From JBGPYB01 sp041493035 (GTDB taxonomy: Bacteria; Acidobacteriota; Vicinamibacteria; Fen-336): 35,510 bases of DNA. Position numbers and translations under genes: made by a program. Below the pieces are notes generated by a model. It did not search any database and had not been told where the DNA came from. It saw only the letters and a list, made by a program, of their open reading frames with translations. Shown in pieces: positions 8,490-15,381 of this stretch. Positions within the stretch are counted from its first letter, which is position 1; every line of letters starts with the position of its first letter. The stretch covers positions 1-35,510 of the forward strand of contig JBGPYB010000030.1 in the NCBI GenBank assembly GCA_041493035.1. Direction: 5' to 3'.

Positions 8490-8513
8490 AGGACCTCGCG
8501 CTAGGGGCCGGCG

Positions 8514-9479
8514 TCAGCGCCGGTGGACGTCGCTCGCACCGCCCGGACCAAAGGTATCACTTGCCCCTCCCGGCGCTGGCCGCTCCCCGCTCCAGCCGTC
8601 TGCGGCCACGGGAGCCTCGGGGGCCACCCGCTCCGCCGCAGGGTGCCAGGGCCCGGCGGCCGACGACGCGGATCGGACCTCGTCCGCGCTCACCGCCGAA
8701 GCGACGTCGCTCGGAATCATCTGCGCCTCGCGATACGACAACACGCGGCGCGCCCGCTCGTTGGACGGCCCGACGCGCGGCGTCACGACCGTATTGCTCT
8801 CGGCCAGGCGCCTGAACTCTCCTGACGGCAACGTAAGCCCCAGCTCGGCCCGGTAGGCGCGCCGGGTCGAGTCAGCCCGCACGTACCAGGATCGCACGCC
8901 TGGCGGGAGCAGGACGACGCTCATCCCGCCGTTCCCGGGATCTATGATGCGCAGCGTGAGCTTCGAGAGAGCCACGGTGCGCTCACCCACCGCGGTCCGA
9001 AGCTCCGCCACCGATTCCGGGTCCACGTCCCAGTGGACGAAGAGCCATTCGGGGTCCTTGACCAGGAGACGAATGCGGTTGATGCCGTAAGTGTCGGGAA
9101 AGACGAACCGCTCTTCTTCGAAAACGCGTCGACTTGCCCCCGCGATCTGGTACTTCGCCGACTCGATGGCCTCTTCTTCCGTCAGCCCCGGAGCCACCAA
9201 GACAGCATCAGCGACACTCAACGCAGGAGCTGATCGCGTGACCCGCGACACCGTGCGAGACGTCGCCGTCTTGGCACTCGCAGCGCGCGGAGTCTTGGCC
9301 TTCGGAGGCGTCGCCCGCGGCGCGACCTTGCGGGGCGGCTTCTTGTGTGACGCTGGTGCCCCCGTCTTTCGAGCAGCCTTGCTGGGGGTCAGGGCGGCCG
9401 GCGTCGCCTTGGCCTTTGGCTTCGCCGGCGTTCGGCTCGCCGCCTTCTTCTTGGCCTTCCCGGAGGCTCTCTCCGCCAT
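8514..9479 (-). CDS. DUF4912-domain protein with a histone-H1-like basic tail
   Basis: The 321-residue protein has three parts. Residues 1 to about 85 are rich in Lys, Ala, Pro, Arg and Thr, with AKPKAK-like repeats, and look disordered and nucleic-acid or polyanion binding. Residues about 110-245 match DUF4912: DTYGINRIRLLVKDPEWLFVHWDV, then a beta-rich stretch with RIIDPG and RSWYVRAD, ending at a conserved arginine-rich helix. The C-terminal 60 residues are Ala/Pro/Gly-rich. DUF4912 has no established function but often neighbours GH57 branching enzymes, as here. I chose the ATG giving MAERASGK because a TATACT box lies 9 bases upstream; an earlier start would overlap that promoter. Confidence 0.85.
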   Translation of the reverse strand: MAERASGKAKKKAASRTPAKPKAKATPAALTPSKAARKTGAPASHKKPPRKVAPRATPPKAKTPRAASAKTATSRTVSRVTRSAPALSVADAVLVAPGLTEEEAIESAKYQIAGASRRVFEEERFVFPDTYGINRIRLLVKDPEWLFVHWDVDPESVAELRTAVGERTVALSKLTLRIIDPGNGGMSVVLLPPGVRSWYVRADSTRRAYRAELGLTLPSGEFRRLAESNTVVTPRVGPSNERARRVLSYREAQMIPSDVASAVSADEVRSASSAAGPWHPAAERVAPEAPVAADGWSGERPAPGGASDTFGPGGASDVHRR

Positions 9480-9488
9480 GGTGACGAG

Positions 9489-9518
9489 AGTATAGAGGGA
9501 ACGCCGGCCGACCGGCAA
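9489..9518 (-). promoter_or_regulatory. Promoter of the DUF4912-GH57-amrBA operon
   Basis: On the minus strand, TTGCCG (9518-9513), an 18-base spacer and TATACT (9494-9489) precede the ATG at 9479 by 9 bases. There is no Shine-Dalgarno sequence in that gap. It lies just after the stop of the preceding gene (9529), so the operon can be transcribed separately from the sigma-factor genes. Confidence 0.55.
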
Positions 9519-9528
9519 CCGGCGACGG

Positions 9529-10065
9529 CTACGGCAGCTCGGTGTCGGAGGCGGCTCCAGGGTCGCGCTGCGGCCGACCGCCGGCGCCCTGCCCCGCGGG
9601 CCTCTTCACCAGTTCCCTGAGACGCTGTTCGACCCGAGCTTCAAGGAGCCGCAGCTTGGCCTGCTGAAGCGGGGAGAGAAGCGCATCGACCGCATCCGCG
9701 TCCCGGCGAAGCGCCAAGGGCTCTTCCGCCTCCTGCGCCTTGAGCGTCTTCACGAGCTCGCCGATCCGCGCCTCCGTAGCGTTGCCGGATTCGAGGAGCC
9801 GACGCATTTCGCCAAGGGTCTCCCTCCGTCGTTGGACAAAGTCGCGCCGGGTGGCGTGGAGCTTCTTCACGACGGGCAGGAGCTTCACGAACTGCTCGTC
9901 AGTCAACGAGAGGCTCTCTTGCAGGTTGCTCACGATGTAGGCGTCGATCATCTTGAACAACTCGTCCCGCGCGGGGCGGTTCGCACCCGGACGCGCGGCC
10001 CCTTGGGCCCAGACCCCCTCTGCGCCCGCCAGCAACAGCACCCCAATCGCCGCAACCCGTCTCAC
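9529..10065 (-). CDS. Periplasmic Spy/CpxP-like (LTXXQ) protein
   Basis: The 178-residue protein starts with a signal peptide (VRRVAAIGVLLLAGAEGVWAQ). The mature part is all-helical and charged, with an LTDEQ motif near residue 60 and an LSPLQQ motif near 135. These are the LTXXQ repeats of the Spy/CpxP family of periplasmic chaperones and metal or stress sensors. I chose the GTG at 10065: it overlaps the anti-sigma stop by 4 bases (GTGA) and has AAGGA 8 bases upstream. An ATG at 10083 would add six residues. As third gene of an ECF sigma / anti-sigma unit, it may sense envelope or metal stress and feed back on the anti-sigma factor; this is inference. Confidence 0.8.
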   Translation of the reverse strand: MRRVAAIGVLLLAGAEGVWAQGAARPGANRPARDELFKMIDAYIVSNLQESLSLTDEQFVKLLPVVKKLHATRRDFVQRRRETLGEMRRLLESGNATEARIGELVKTLKAQEAEEPLALRRDADAVDALLSPLQQAKLRLLEARVEQRLRELVKRPAGQGAGGRPQRDPGAASDTELP

Positions 10066-10610
10066 AGTTTCCGTCCTTCCCATTCACCACGGAGCGCGTC
10101 CGCCAAGGACCGGCTCTCGTCGTCCGACAGGTCCGCCAACCGGTCCGCGACCCCGCCGGCTCCCGCCAGCGAGTCGACCTCCTCGTCTGAAGGGCTGAGG
10201 CGCTGCAATACGGCGAGCGCGGTATCGTCCTCCTCCGGCAGCGCTGACCAGGCTGGAAGATGCGCCGCGGGCGCCCTCGAGGTCAGGGTCTGAGACCAAG
10301 GGACAAGGCTCGCGATCACGAGACTCGCGGCGGCCACCGCTGTCAGCCCGGGGATCCAGAAGCGCTTGCCGGCGAACGACCGGGGCTCCTCGTCCAGCCG
10401 ACGCCCGATCTGCTGACGGAAGGCCTCCCAGTACAGGGGCGACGGCTCTGGGATGTCCGCGTCCGACGCGAGGCGCAACGTCTGCGCCAACTCTCGCACC
10501 TGTGCGCCGCAGGCTTCGCAACCCTCCAGATGCCGACGGGACCGTTCGTCGCGCGGCCCGTGCTTGTCGAGAGCCTCGATCAGTCGATCATCCGACAGAT
10601 GTCCCGGCAT
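10062..10610 (-). CDS. Zinc-finger transmembrane anti-sigma factor
   Basis: The 182-residue protein has an N-terminal anti-sigma zinc-binding signature, His27-x3-Cys31-x2-Cys34 (HLEGCEAC). One transmembrane segment follows at about 84-104 (WIPGLTAVAAASLVIASLV). The C-terminal periplasmic part is acidic (PEEDD, SDDESRS). This is the usual layout of a ZAS anti-sigma factor, which holds its ECF sigma factor at the membrane until a signal triggers release. The ATG at 10610 shares one base with the sigma-factor stop (TGATG), so translation is coupled. A GTG one codon earlier is also possible. Confidence 0.88.
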   Translation of the reverse strand: MPGHLSDDRLIEALDKHGPRDERSRRHLEGCEACGAQVRELAQTLRLASDADIPEPSPLYWEAFRQQIGRRLDEEPRSFAGKRFWIPGLTAVAAASLVIASLVPWSQTLTSRAPAAHLPAWSALPEEDDTALAVLQRLSPSDEEVDSLAGAGGVADRLADLSDDESRSLADALRGEWEGRKL

Positions 10611-11242
10611 CACGCTCGCTCCCCCACTCCTCCGCCCAGGGCCTTTCTCAGGTTGCCGAGAGCGTGAAAGAGGTTCGCCTTCACAGTCCCCACGCTGGAT
10701 CCGAGGACCCCCGCCACTTCCTCCTGGGTGAGGTCGTGGTAGATCTTCAGAATGAGCGTCGCCCGTTGCTTCTCGGGGAGCCGCATGACGGCATCTCTGA
10801 GGATCTTCGATCGCTCTTCCCGCTCCACCGTCGCCAGGGCGCCCGGGGCGCGGTCACGGAGAGCGTCGCTGACCTCTTCTCCCTCGGGCTTCTTCGACGA
10901 GCGAAAGTTGAGGCACGTATTCACGGCGATTCGATAGAGCCAGGTCGAGAACGCGCTGTCCCCTCGAAAGCGCCCGATAGCTCGGTAGGCCTTGAGGAAG
11001 ACCTCCTGTGCCATGTCGTTGGCGTCGTGATGGTTGTTCACGTAGCGGTAACAGAGGCGGTATACGTCGCGCTGATAGCGCTCCACCAGCCGGTCGAACG
11101 CCTCTCGCTCTCCCCGTTGGGACGCGAGCACCGCCTCACGGTCGTCCTCGCGCAAGGCCGATGCCGCGCCCGACACGCCGCCGTCGGCGGCGGCGAGAAC
11201 CAGCGGAGATTGAAGTGCCACGGCCGTCATGGGCGAATGCAT
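10610..11242 (-). CDS. ECF sigma-70 family RNA polymerase sigma factor
   Basis: The 210-residue protein has sigma region 2 at about 40-110 (AFDRLVERYQRDVYRLCYRYV, DANDMAQEVFLKAY, STWLYRIAVN) and region 4 at about 150-202 (LPEKQRATLILKIYHDLTQEEVA, then the HTH GSSVGTVKANLFHAL). Regions 1.1 and 3 are absent, as expected for ECF sigma factors of the RpoE type. An Ala-rich 35-residue N-terminal lead precedes region 2. A second ATG four codons downstream is possible. It heads the sigma / anti-sigma / LTXXQ unit and starts 41 bases after the end of the upstream membrane-protein gene, with which it may be co-transcribed. Confidence 0.93.
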   Translation of the reverse strand: MHSPMTAVALQSPLVLAAADGGVSGAASALREDDREAVLASQRGEREAFDRLVERYQRDVYRLCYRYVNNHHDANDMAQEVFLKAYRAIGRFRGDSAFSTWLYRIAVNTCLNFRSSKKPEGEEVSDALRDRAPGALATVEREERSKILRDAVMRLPEKQRATLILKIYHDLTQEEVAGVLGSSVGTVKANLFHALGNLRKALGGGVGERA

Positions 11243-11283
11243 GCGCGATCCGGAACCACTGTCTCACCCCCTCCGGAAAGGTG

Positions 11284-13455
11284 TCAACGCGCCTCCTTGG
11301 GCTTCTCCGGTGTTAGACCGGAGCCGGCGGGAAAGGTTGAGCGCTTGAGTTCGATCGAGTGCAGCAGCAGCGGACCACCCCCTTCGAGGCCGAGGGTGAT
11401 CGCCCCGGCGCCGTCGATATCAAACTGAGTCGTCAACCCTTGTAGCTCGCGACTGAAGGGCAGTCGACGCGGTGGCTGCGGGACCAGCCGTCGCTCTTCG
11501 ACGAGGACCAGTTCTGGGAGCAGATCGGACGCCGGAAGGCCAGGATTGGTCTCCAGCCGCAGCGTGTAGGAGCCCGCCGGAAGGTCCAGGCGTTCTGCGA
11601 GCGGCGCCCCGGCCGGGTACCGATGTGGCTCATAAAGGGGCCCCCAGCTCAGCGCCGCCGCGGGCCATCGCGCCGAGGAGTCGGCCTGGATTCGCAGCCC
11701 GGGAACCAGGACGGCAGGGCGCCCTATGACACGTACGGCGTCCCGGGGGCCGCTCGGCGTCGCGCTGATGCGGGAGGACAGGCCCGCAGCCGCCACAAGC
11801 CCGAGAGACGCGGCAGCGAAACCGGACGCCGTGGGCTTTCCGTGGCGGCGCACGAAGACGGCAAGCGCCAGCGCCCCCCCCCAGACCGCCGCGAGGGCGC
11901 CACGCTTCGGGGTCGCGAGCACGTAGCCCGGAAGAAGCGCCGTCCACTCCTCGGCGCCGGACAACGATCGGAAGAAGGGGGAGGTGCCGTCGCGATCGCG
12001 ATGAACCAGTTCCGGATACCAGGCCCCGGAGAGACCGGTCCAGAGGCCCCAGCCGAGCAACAGCGCCATCGGTGCGCTCAAACCGCCCTCCAGCTGCGCT
12101 GCCACGGCCAGCGCCATCGCCGGAAGAAGCGGAACCAGGAAGCGAGCGGGCGGGTTGAAGCCGCCTCGCCACATGTCCCATGAACCGGCTGTCAGCAGGG
12201 CCATGACGATGAGCGTGCCCACGAGAGTGGCCTCGCGCCAACCCACCCGCCGCAGCCGACCGATGCCGGGGAGTGCCAGGGCGAAGAGAGGCGCGTAGAC
12301 CAGGAGCCCAAACTCCTGGTCCAGGAGCAGACCGGCGAGTCCTTCCGGGAGCGTCGCCCACGCGAACTCAGGCCGTCGACCGTAGACGCGCCTCGGGTCA
12401 AAAAAGCCATACAGCATCGAATGGTACGAGACGAGCACCAGGGCCGAGACGATCATCGGACCCACGGCGGCACCGATTTCTCGGCCCCGCGGACGCTGGG
12501 ACTGGGAGAGGAAGTAGAGCAAGACGACGACGGGAAGGAGCGAATAGCGGACGTTGAGCCAGGGAACGAATGCCAGGGCGCACCCCCAGGCCAAGGCCCC
12601 GAGGACACCGTGCCGCTCCGGTCCACGCGAACGGCGGAGGGCAAAGGCGAGGGCCAGGGCCGCTGGGATCTCCGTGAAGAGGAGGCCCGCGTAGTGGATG
12701 AGCGGAGGCGAGAGGGCAAGGACCCACGCCAGACCGTCAGCCAACCGATCGCGGCCCGTCCAGTCCCGCAAGAGCTCCCGCAGCTCGAGCGCCAAGAGCG
12801 CCGCGAGCAAAGCCATGAAGAATGACGCCCCGGGGTACCCCGCCACCGCGTAGGCCGGCACAAGTAGGAGCGAGAGGCCGATGGCGTGAATCGAATAGAT
12901 CTCGCCATGCCGACCGCGTACGCGGAAGTGCGGCTCGAGCGGCGCAGAATGGAACGAACGGTAGCGAGCCTCCTTGAAATCCTGCGTGAGGTCGAGATCG
13001 TGGTCGCGCAGAAGGCTGTCGGCCACGATCAGATAGTGAGGCTCGTCTCCTTCGGGGCCCACGCGAGCCTGCACCCTCCACGCCACGACGAGGTACAGCG
13101 CGAGAACCACGGGAAAGAACAGCTGCCGGCCCGTGCCGGGGGCTGTCAACAGTGCAGCAACGGCCCCGGCAAAGGTGAGAGCCAGGAGCGGCGGTCCCGA
13201 CAGCGCGGCGACCCCAGGAAGGCGCGCGCCCACGAGAAGGAGCACGGGCACCACGGCGAATCCGACGGCCGCTGCGGCCCCTCCGAGCCGGTGGACCACG
13301 ACGAATCCGAGCAGGCCGAGAATGAGAGACGTCGCCGACGGAACCCCGAGAAGGAGGCCGTCGGGATCCGACGCGGCGCCGCCAAGGGCAAGAGCGGCCA
13401 GCAACCCCAGAACGCCGCAGCCGAGGAGGTCAAGGCGATCGCCGTCTCGCTTCAT
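11284..13455 (-). CDS. Polytopic membrane protein, GT-C glycosyltransferase-like
   Basis: The 723-residue protein has about 13 hydrophobic segments over residues 10-590 and a soluble C-terminal domain of about 130 residues, probably beta-rich (PAGSYTLRLETNPG and similar). A conserved-looking acidic motif, GDEPHYL (Asp137, Glu138, His140), follows the first membrane helices. GT-C lipid-linked sugar transferases of the ArnT/PMT type carry a comparable DE/DD motif in their first outer loop. I infer transfer of a sugar from a polyprenyl-phosphate donor outside the cytoplasm; the substrate is unknown. The ATG has a TAGAAT box 9 bases upstream and no Shine-Dalgarno sequence. Confidence 0.75.
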   Translation of the reverse strand: MKRDGDRLDLLGCGVLGLLAALALGGAASDPDGLLLGVPSATSLILGLLGFVVVHRLGGAAAAVGFAVVPVLLLVGARLPGVAALSGPPLLALTFAGAVAALLTAPGTGRQLFFPVVLALYLVVAWRVQARVGPEGDEPHYLIVADSLLRDHDLDLTQDFKEARYRSFHSAPLEPHFRVRGRHGEIYSIHAIGLSLLLVPAYAVAGYPGASFFMALLAALLALELRELLRDWTGRDRLADGLAWVLALSPPLIHYAGLLFTEIPAALALAFALRRSRGPERHGVLGALAWGCALAFVPWLNVRYSLLPVVVLLYFLSQSQRPRGREIGAAVGPMIVSALVLVSYHSMLYGFFDPRRVYGRRPEFAWATLPEGLAGLLLDQEFGLLVYAPLFALALPGIGRLRRVGWREATLVGTLIVMALLTAGSWDMWRGGFNPPARFLVPLLPAMALAVAAQLEGGLSAPMALLLGWGLWTGLSGAWYPELVHRDRDGTSPFFRSLSGAEEWTALLPGYVLATPKRGALAAVWGGALALAVFVRRHGKPTASGFAAASLGLVAAAGLSSRISATPSGPRDAVRVIGRPAVLVPGLRIQADSSARWPAAALSWGPLYEPHRYPAGAPLAERLDLPAGSYTLRLETNPGLPASDLLPELVLVEERRLVPQPPRRLPFSRELQGLTTQFDIDGAGAITLGLEGGGPLLLHSIELKRSTFPAGSGLTPEKPKEAR

Positions 13456-13464
13456 TCGGGCGCG

Positions 13465-13470
13465 ATTCTA
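13465..13470 (-). promoter_or_regulatory. -10 box upstream of the GT-C-like membrane protein gene
   Basis: TAGAAT on the minus strand lies 9 bases before the ATG at 13455. No convincing -35 box is seen 17 bases upstream. It is back-to-back with the promoter of the secreted coiled-coil protein, so the two promoters share about 60 bases. Confidence 0.35.
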
Positions 13471-13496
13471 TCCGCCTCCGACGGCGAAACGGAGTA

Positions 13497-13525
13497 TTGA
13501 CGCCGCCTGAAGCAGGGTCCATAGT
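13497..13525 (+). promoter_or_regulatory. Promoter of the secreted coiled-coil protein gene
   Basis: TTGACG (13497-13502), a 17-base spacer and CATAGT (13520-13525) precede an AGGAGG Shine-Dalgarno sequence and the ATG at 13543. The -35 box is near consensus; the -10 box matches 4 of 6. Confidence 0.45.
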
Positions 13526-13542
13526 GAAAAGAGGAGGTCCTG

Positions 13543-14325
13543 ATGAAGAGGGTCCTCGCTGCCCTTCTGCTCCTGGGTGCCACCCCGGTCGGCGCCGATC
13601 AGATCTTTCTCAAGGGCGGCGGACAGCTGAACGGTGTGGTGGTCGAACGAACGGCTTCTTCGATCGTCATAGAGGTCGCGCCGGGACGCGTCAGCCTCCC
13701 GATTTCCCGAGTCGACCGCGTGGTTCAAGGCCCGTCGGCGCTGGCGGCGTTCCGGGAAAACTCCGTACGCCTCACCTCTGAAGACGTGGCCGGGTGGCTC
13801 GCTCTCGCACAGGGGGCGCTCGACCGCGACCTGCGGACGCAGGCTCGCGGCGCGTTCGAGCACGTAGCTGCCATCGATCCGAACAACGCCATCGCGCGAC
13901 GCGCCCTCGGCCAGTCTCTGGTCGACGGCCAGTGGCTGAGCCAGGCCGACGCCTACCGCGCGCGGGGCTTCGTTCTGTTCGGCGGGCAGTGGATGACTCC
14001 CGGAGAGCGGGATGCCGCGATCCGCGAGGAAGAGGCTCGAGCCGTCGCGAGCAGCCTGCGGGTCGAGGCCGAAGCTCGGGCGCGTGAGGCCGAGGCTCGT
14101 GCCCGCGCCGCCGAGGCCGAAGCCCGCCGCGCCGAGAGCTCGGCTCAGGCGGATATCTCCTCCGGTGGAATCCCGTACGGATGGACCTTCGGCGGGGGCA
14201 TCTGCCGCTTCGGCTGTGGCCATGTCGTGACGCGAAGGACCCCGCATCCCTTGGTTGTCACATCGCCACTCACACCCCCGCCACCGCCGCGCACCACCCC
14301 CAAAAACCCCAAACTCGCTCATTGA
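13543..14325 (+). CDS. Secreted protein of unknown function with coiled coil and Pro-rich tail
   Basis: The 260-residue protein has a clear signal peptide (residues 1-18, ending VGA-D). Residues 19-65 look like a small beta barrel (IFLKGGGQLNGVVVE then VSLPISRVDRVV). Residues 85-160 hold a TPR-like helical stretch with two related segments, DGQWLSQADAYRARGF and GGQWMTPGERDAAI. Residues about 163-200 are an Ala/Glu/Arg coiled coil made of short EARARA-type repeats. The tail is Gly- then Pro-rich, with a lone CRFGC pair. I do not recognise a named family. A strong AGGAGG precedes the ATG. Its stop lies inside the lexA promoter. Confidence 0.8.
   Translation: MKRVLAALLLLGATPVGADQIFLKGGGQLNGVVVERTASSIVIEVAPGRVSLPISRVDRVVQGPSALAAFRENSVRLTSEDVAGWLALAQGALDRDLRTQARGAFEHVAAIDPNNAIARRALGQSLVDGQWLSQADAYRARGFVLFGGQWMTPGERDAAIREEEARAVASSLRVEAEARAREAEARARAAEAEARRAESSAQADISSGGIPYGWTFGGGICRFGCGHVVTRRTPHPLVVTSPLTPPPPPRTTPKNPKLAH
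14064..14144 (+). repeat. Degenerate GAGGCCGAAGCTCG-type coding repeat
   Basis: Several imperfect tandem copies of a roughly 21-24 base unit encode the E-A-R-A-R-A coiled coil in the secreted protein. Unit boundaries are blurred by substitutions. It is a protein-coding repeat and shows no separate DNA role. Confidence 0.55.
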
Positions 14326-14350
14326 CTTTCGCCTGATCTTCGCCTAGTCT
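14322..14350 (+). promoter_or_regulatory. lexA promoter with an 11-bp-period direct repeat (putative LexA operator)
   Basis: The -35 TTGACT (14322-14327), a 17-base spacer and the -10 TAGTCT (14345-14350) form a good promoter. The spacer carries a perfect direct repeat of TTCGCCT at 14328-14334 and 14339-14345. This has the same 11-base period as the alphaproteobacterial LexA site GTTC-N7-GTTC (here TTTC-N7-CTTC). Binding would block polymerase, giving autorepression. GGAGG at 14357-14361 is the ribosome binding site. The promoter overlaps the stop of the preceding gene. Confidence 0.6.
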
Positions 14351-14367
14351 CGGATCGGAGGAAGCCA

Positions 14368-14973
14368 ATGCATGTGACCCGTCGACAGAAGGAGATCCTC
14401 GACTTCCTGGGTCGGCACATCGAGCGCAAGGGCTATGCGCCCACCATCGAAGAGATCGGAGAGCACTTCGGCCTCACGTCTCTTGCGACGGTCCACAAGC
14501 ACCTGACGAACCTCCAGGGGAAGGGGCTGATCAAGCGCGAGTGGAATAGGAGCCGCGCTCTCGAACTCGTGCCGACGCAAGTGAAGGTACAGGCGATCGA
14601 GCTGCCGCTCCTCGGCCGCGTGGCCGCGGGAAGCCCGATCGAGGCCATCTCCGGAACCGAGACGATCTTCGTCCCTGAAGACATGGTGGGCCGGAAAGAG
14701 ACGTATGTCCTCCAGGTCAAGGGGGACTCGATGATCGACGAGCAGATCCGGGACGGAGACTACGTCATCGTGGAGAGCCGCAAGACGGCCCGCGACGGCG
14801 AGATGGTCATCGCTCTCCTGGAAGGCGAACGGGCGACGTTGAAGAAGATGTACCGCGAGGGTGGAGGCAAGGTACGCTTGCAGCCGGCCAACGCTCGCCT
14901 GAAGCCGATCTTCGTGGACCAGGACGATTTGCAGGTCCAGGGCGTCGTCATCGGCGTGCTGCGTCGGTACTGA
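14368..14973 (+). CDS. lexA: LexA repressor / self-cleaving S24 protease
   Basis: This is the transcriptional repressor of the SOS response; it cleaves itself when RecA filaments form. The 201-residue protein has an N-terminal winged HTH (residues 1-68, MHVTRRQKEILDFL, recognition helix region SLATVHKHLTNL). The cleavage site is Ala87-Gly88 (VAAGSP). The catalytic dyad is Ser121 (GDSMID) and Lys159 (RATLKK). Length matches the family (about 200-210). The recognition helix is closer to Gram-positive-type LexA than to the E. coli sequence. It is followed by a DUF3467 gene and dinB on the same strand, a likely SOS cluster. Confidence 0.97.
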   Translation: MHVTRRQKEILDFLGRHIERKGYAPTIEEIGEHFGLTSLATVHKHLTNLQGKGLIKREWNRSRALELVPTQVKVQAIELPLLGRVAAGSPIEAISGTETIFVPEDMVGRKETYVLQVKGDSMIDEQIRDGDYVIVESRKTARDGEMVIALLEGERATLKKMYREGGGKVRLQPANARLKPIFVDQDDLQVQGVVIGVLRRY

Positions 14974-15026
14974 TGTCGCCCTGGGCTCCGCCTCGCGTAG
15001 ACTCTAGCCCGGAGGACCGGACCGAA

Positions 15027-15332
15027 ATGGACGAGAAGAAATCCGTGAACTTCACGATCATTCCCGAGGAAGACGCCAAGGCGCCTCGCGTCTACAGCAA
15101 CTTCTGCTCGATCCAGAACACGCCTTTCGACTTCACCCTCACGTTCTGCGAGATGCTTCCCATCGGGGAGCGGGAGATCCAGCAGGCCCAGTCCACCCAC
15201 ATGGTGAAGGCCCCGGTCCGCGCACGCATGGTCGTACCCGTCCAGATGATCCCGGGCCTGATCGCCGCCCTCCAGGAGAACTTCCGCCTCTACCAGGAAT
15301 CGTTCGGGCCACCCCAGGGGCCGTTGCACTAG
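15027..15332 (+). CDS. DUF3467 family protein
   Basis: The 101-residue protein matches DUF3467 along its length: an N-terminal VNFTIIPEED, the core YSNFCSIQNTPFDFTLTFCEMLP, and the C-terminal helix ALQENFRLYQESFG after a VVPVQMIPGL segment. The family is small, cytosolic and of unknown function. I chose the ATG giving MDEKKSVN because a GGAGG lies 11 bases upstream and the alternative start adds 18 unconserved residues. It sits 53 bases after lexA and 49 before dinB. Co-regulation with the SOS genes is suggested by position only. Confidence 0.88.
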   Translation: MDEKKSVNFTIIPEEDAKAPRVYSNFCSIQNTPFDFTLTFCEMLPIGEREIQQAQSTHMVKAPVRARMVVPVQMIPGLIAALQENFRLYQESFGPPQGPLH

Positions 15333-15381
15333 AAGCCTTTTCCGGACCTCCCCGGGCGGGCGCTCGGGCTACTCTGGGGCC

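Noticed and set aside
6984..8504. 506-codon plus-strand frame opposite the branching enzyme
   Set aside because: It is antisense to GH57 coding sequence with intact catalytic motifs, and its composition is Arg/Val/Leu-rich with no recognisable domain.
11259..11287. TTGACA on the minus strand upstream of the sigma gene as a housekeeping promoter
   Set aside because: The hexamer 17 bases downstream (AGACAG) matches the -10 consensus at only one position; no ECF-type GAAC/TCT pair was clear either.
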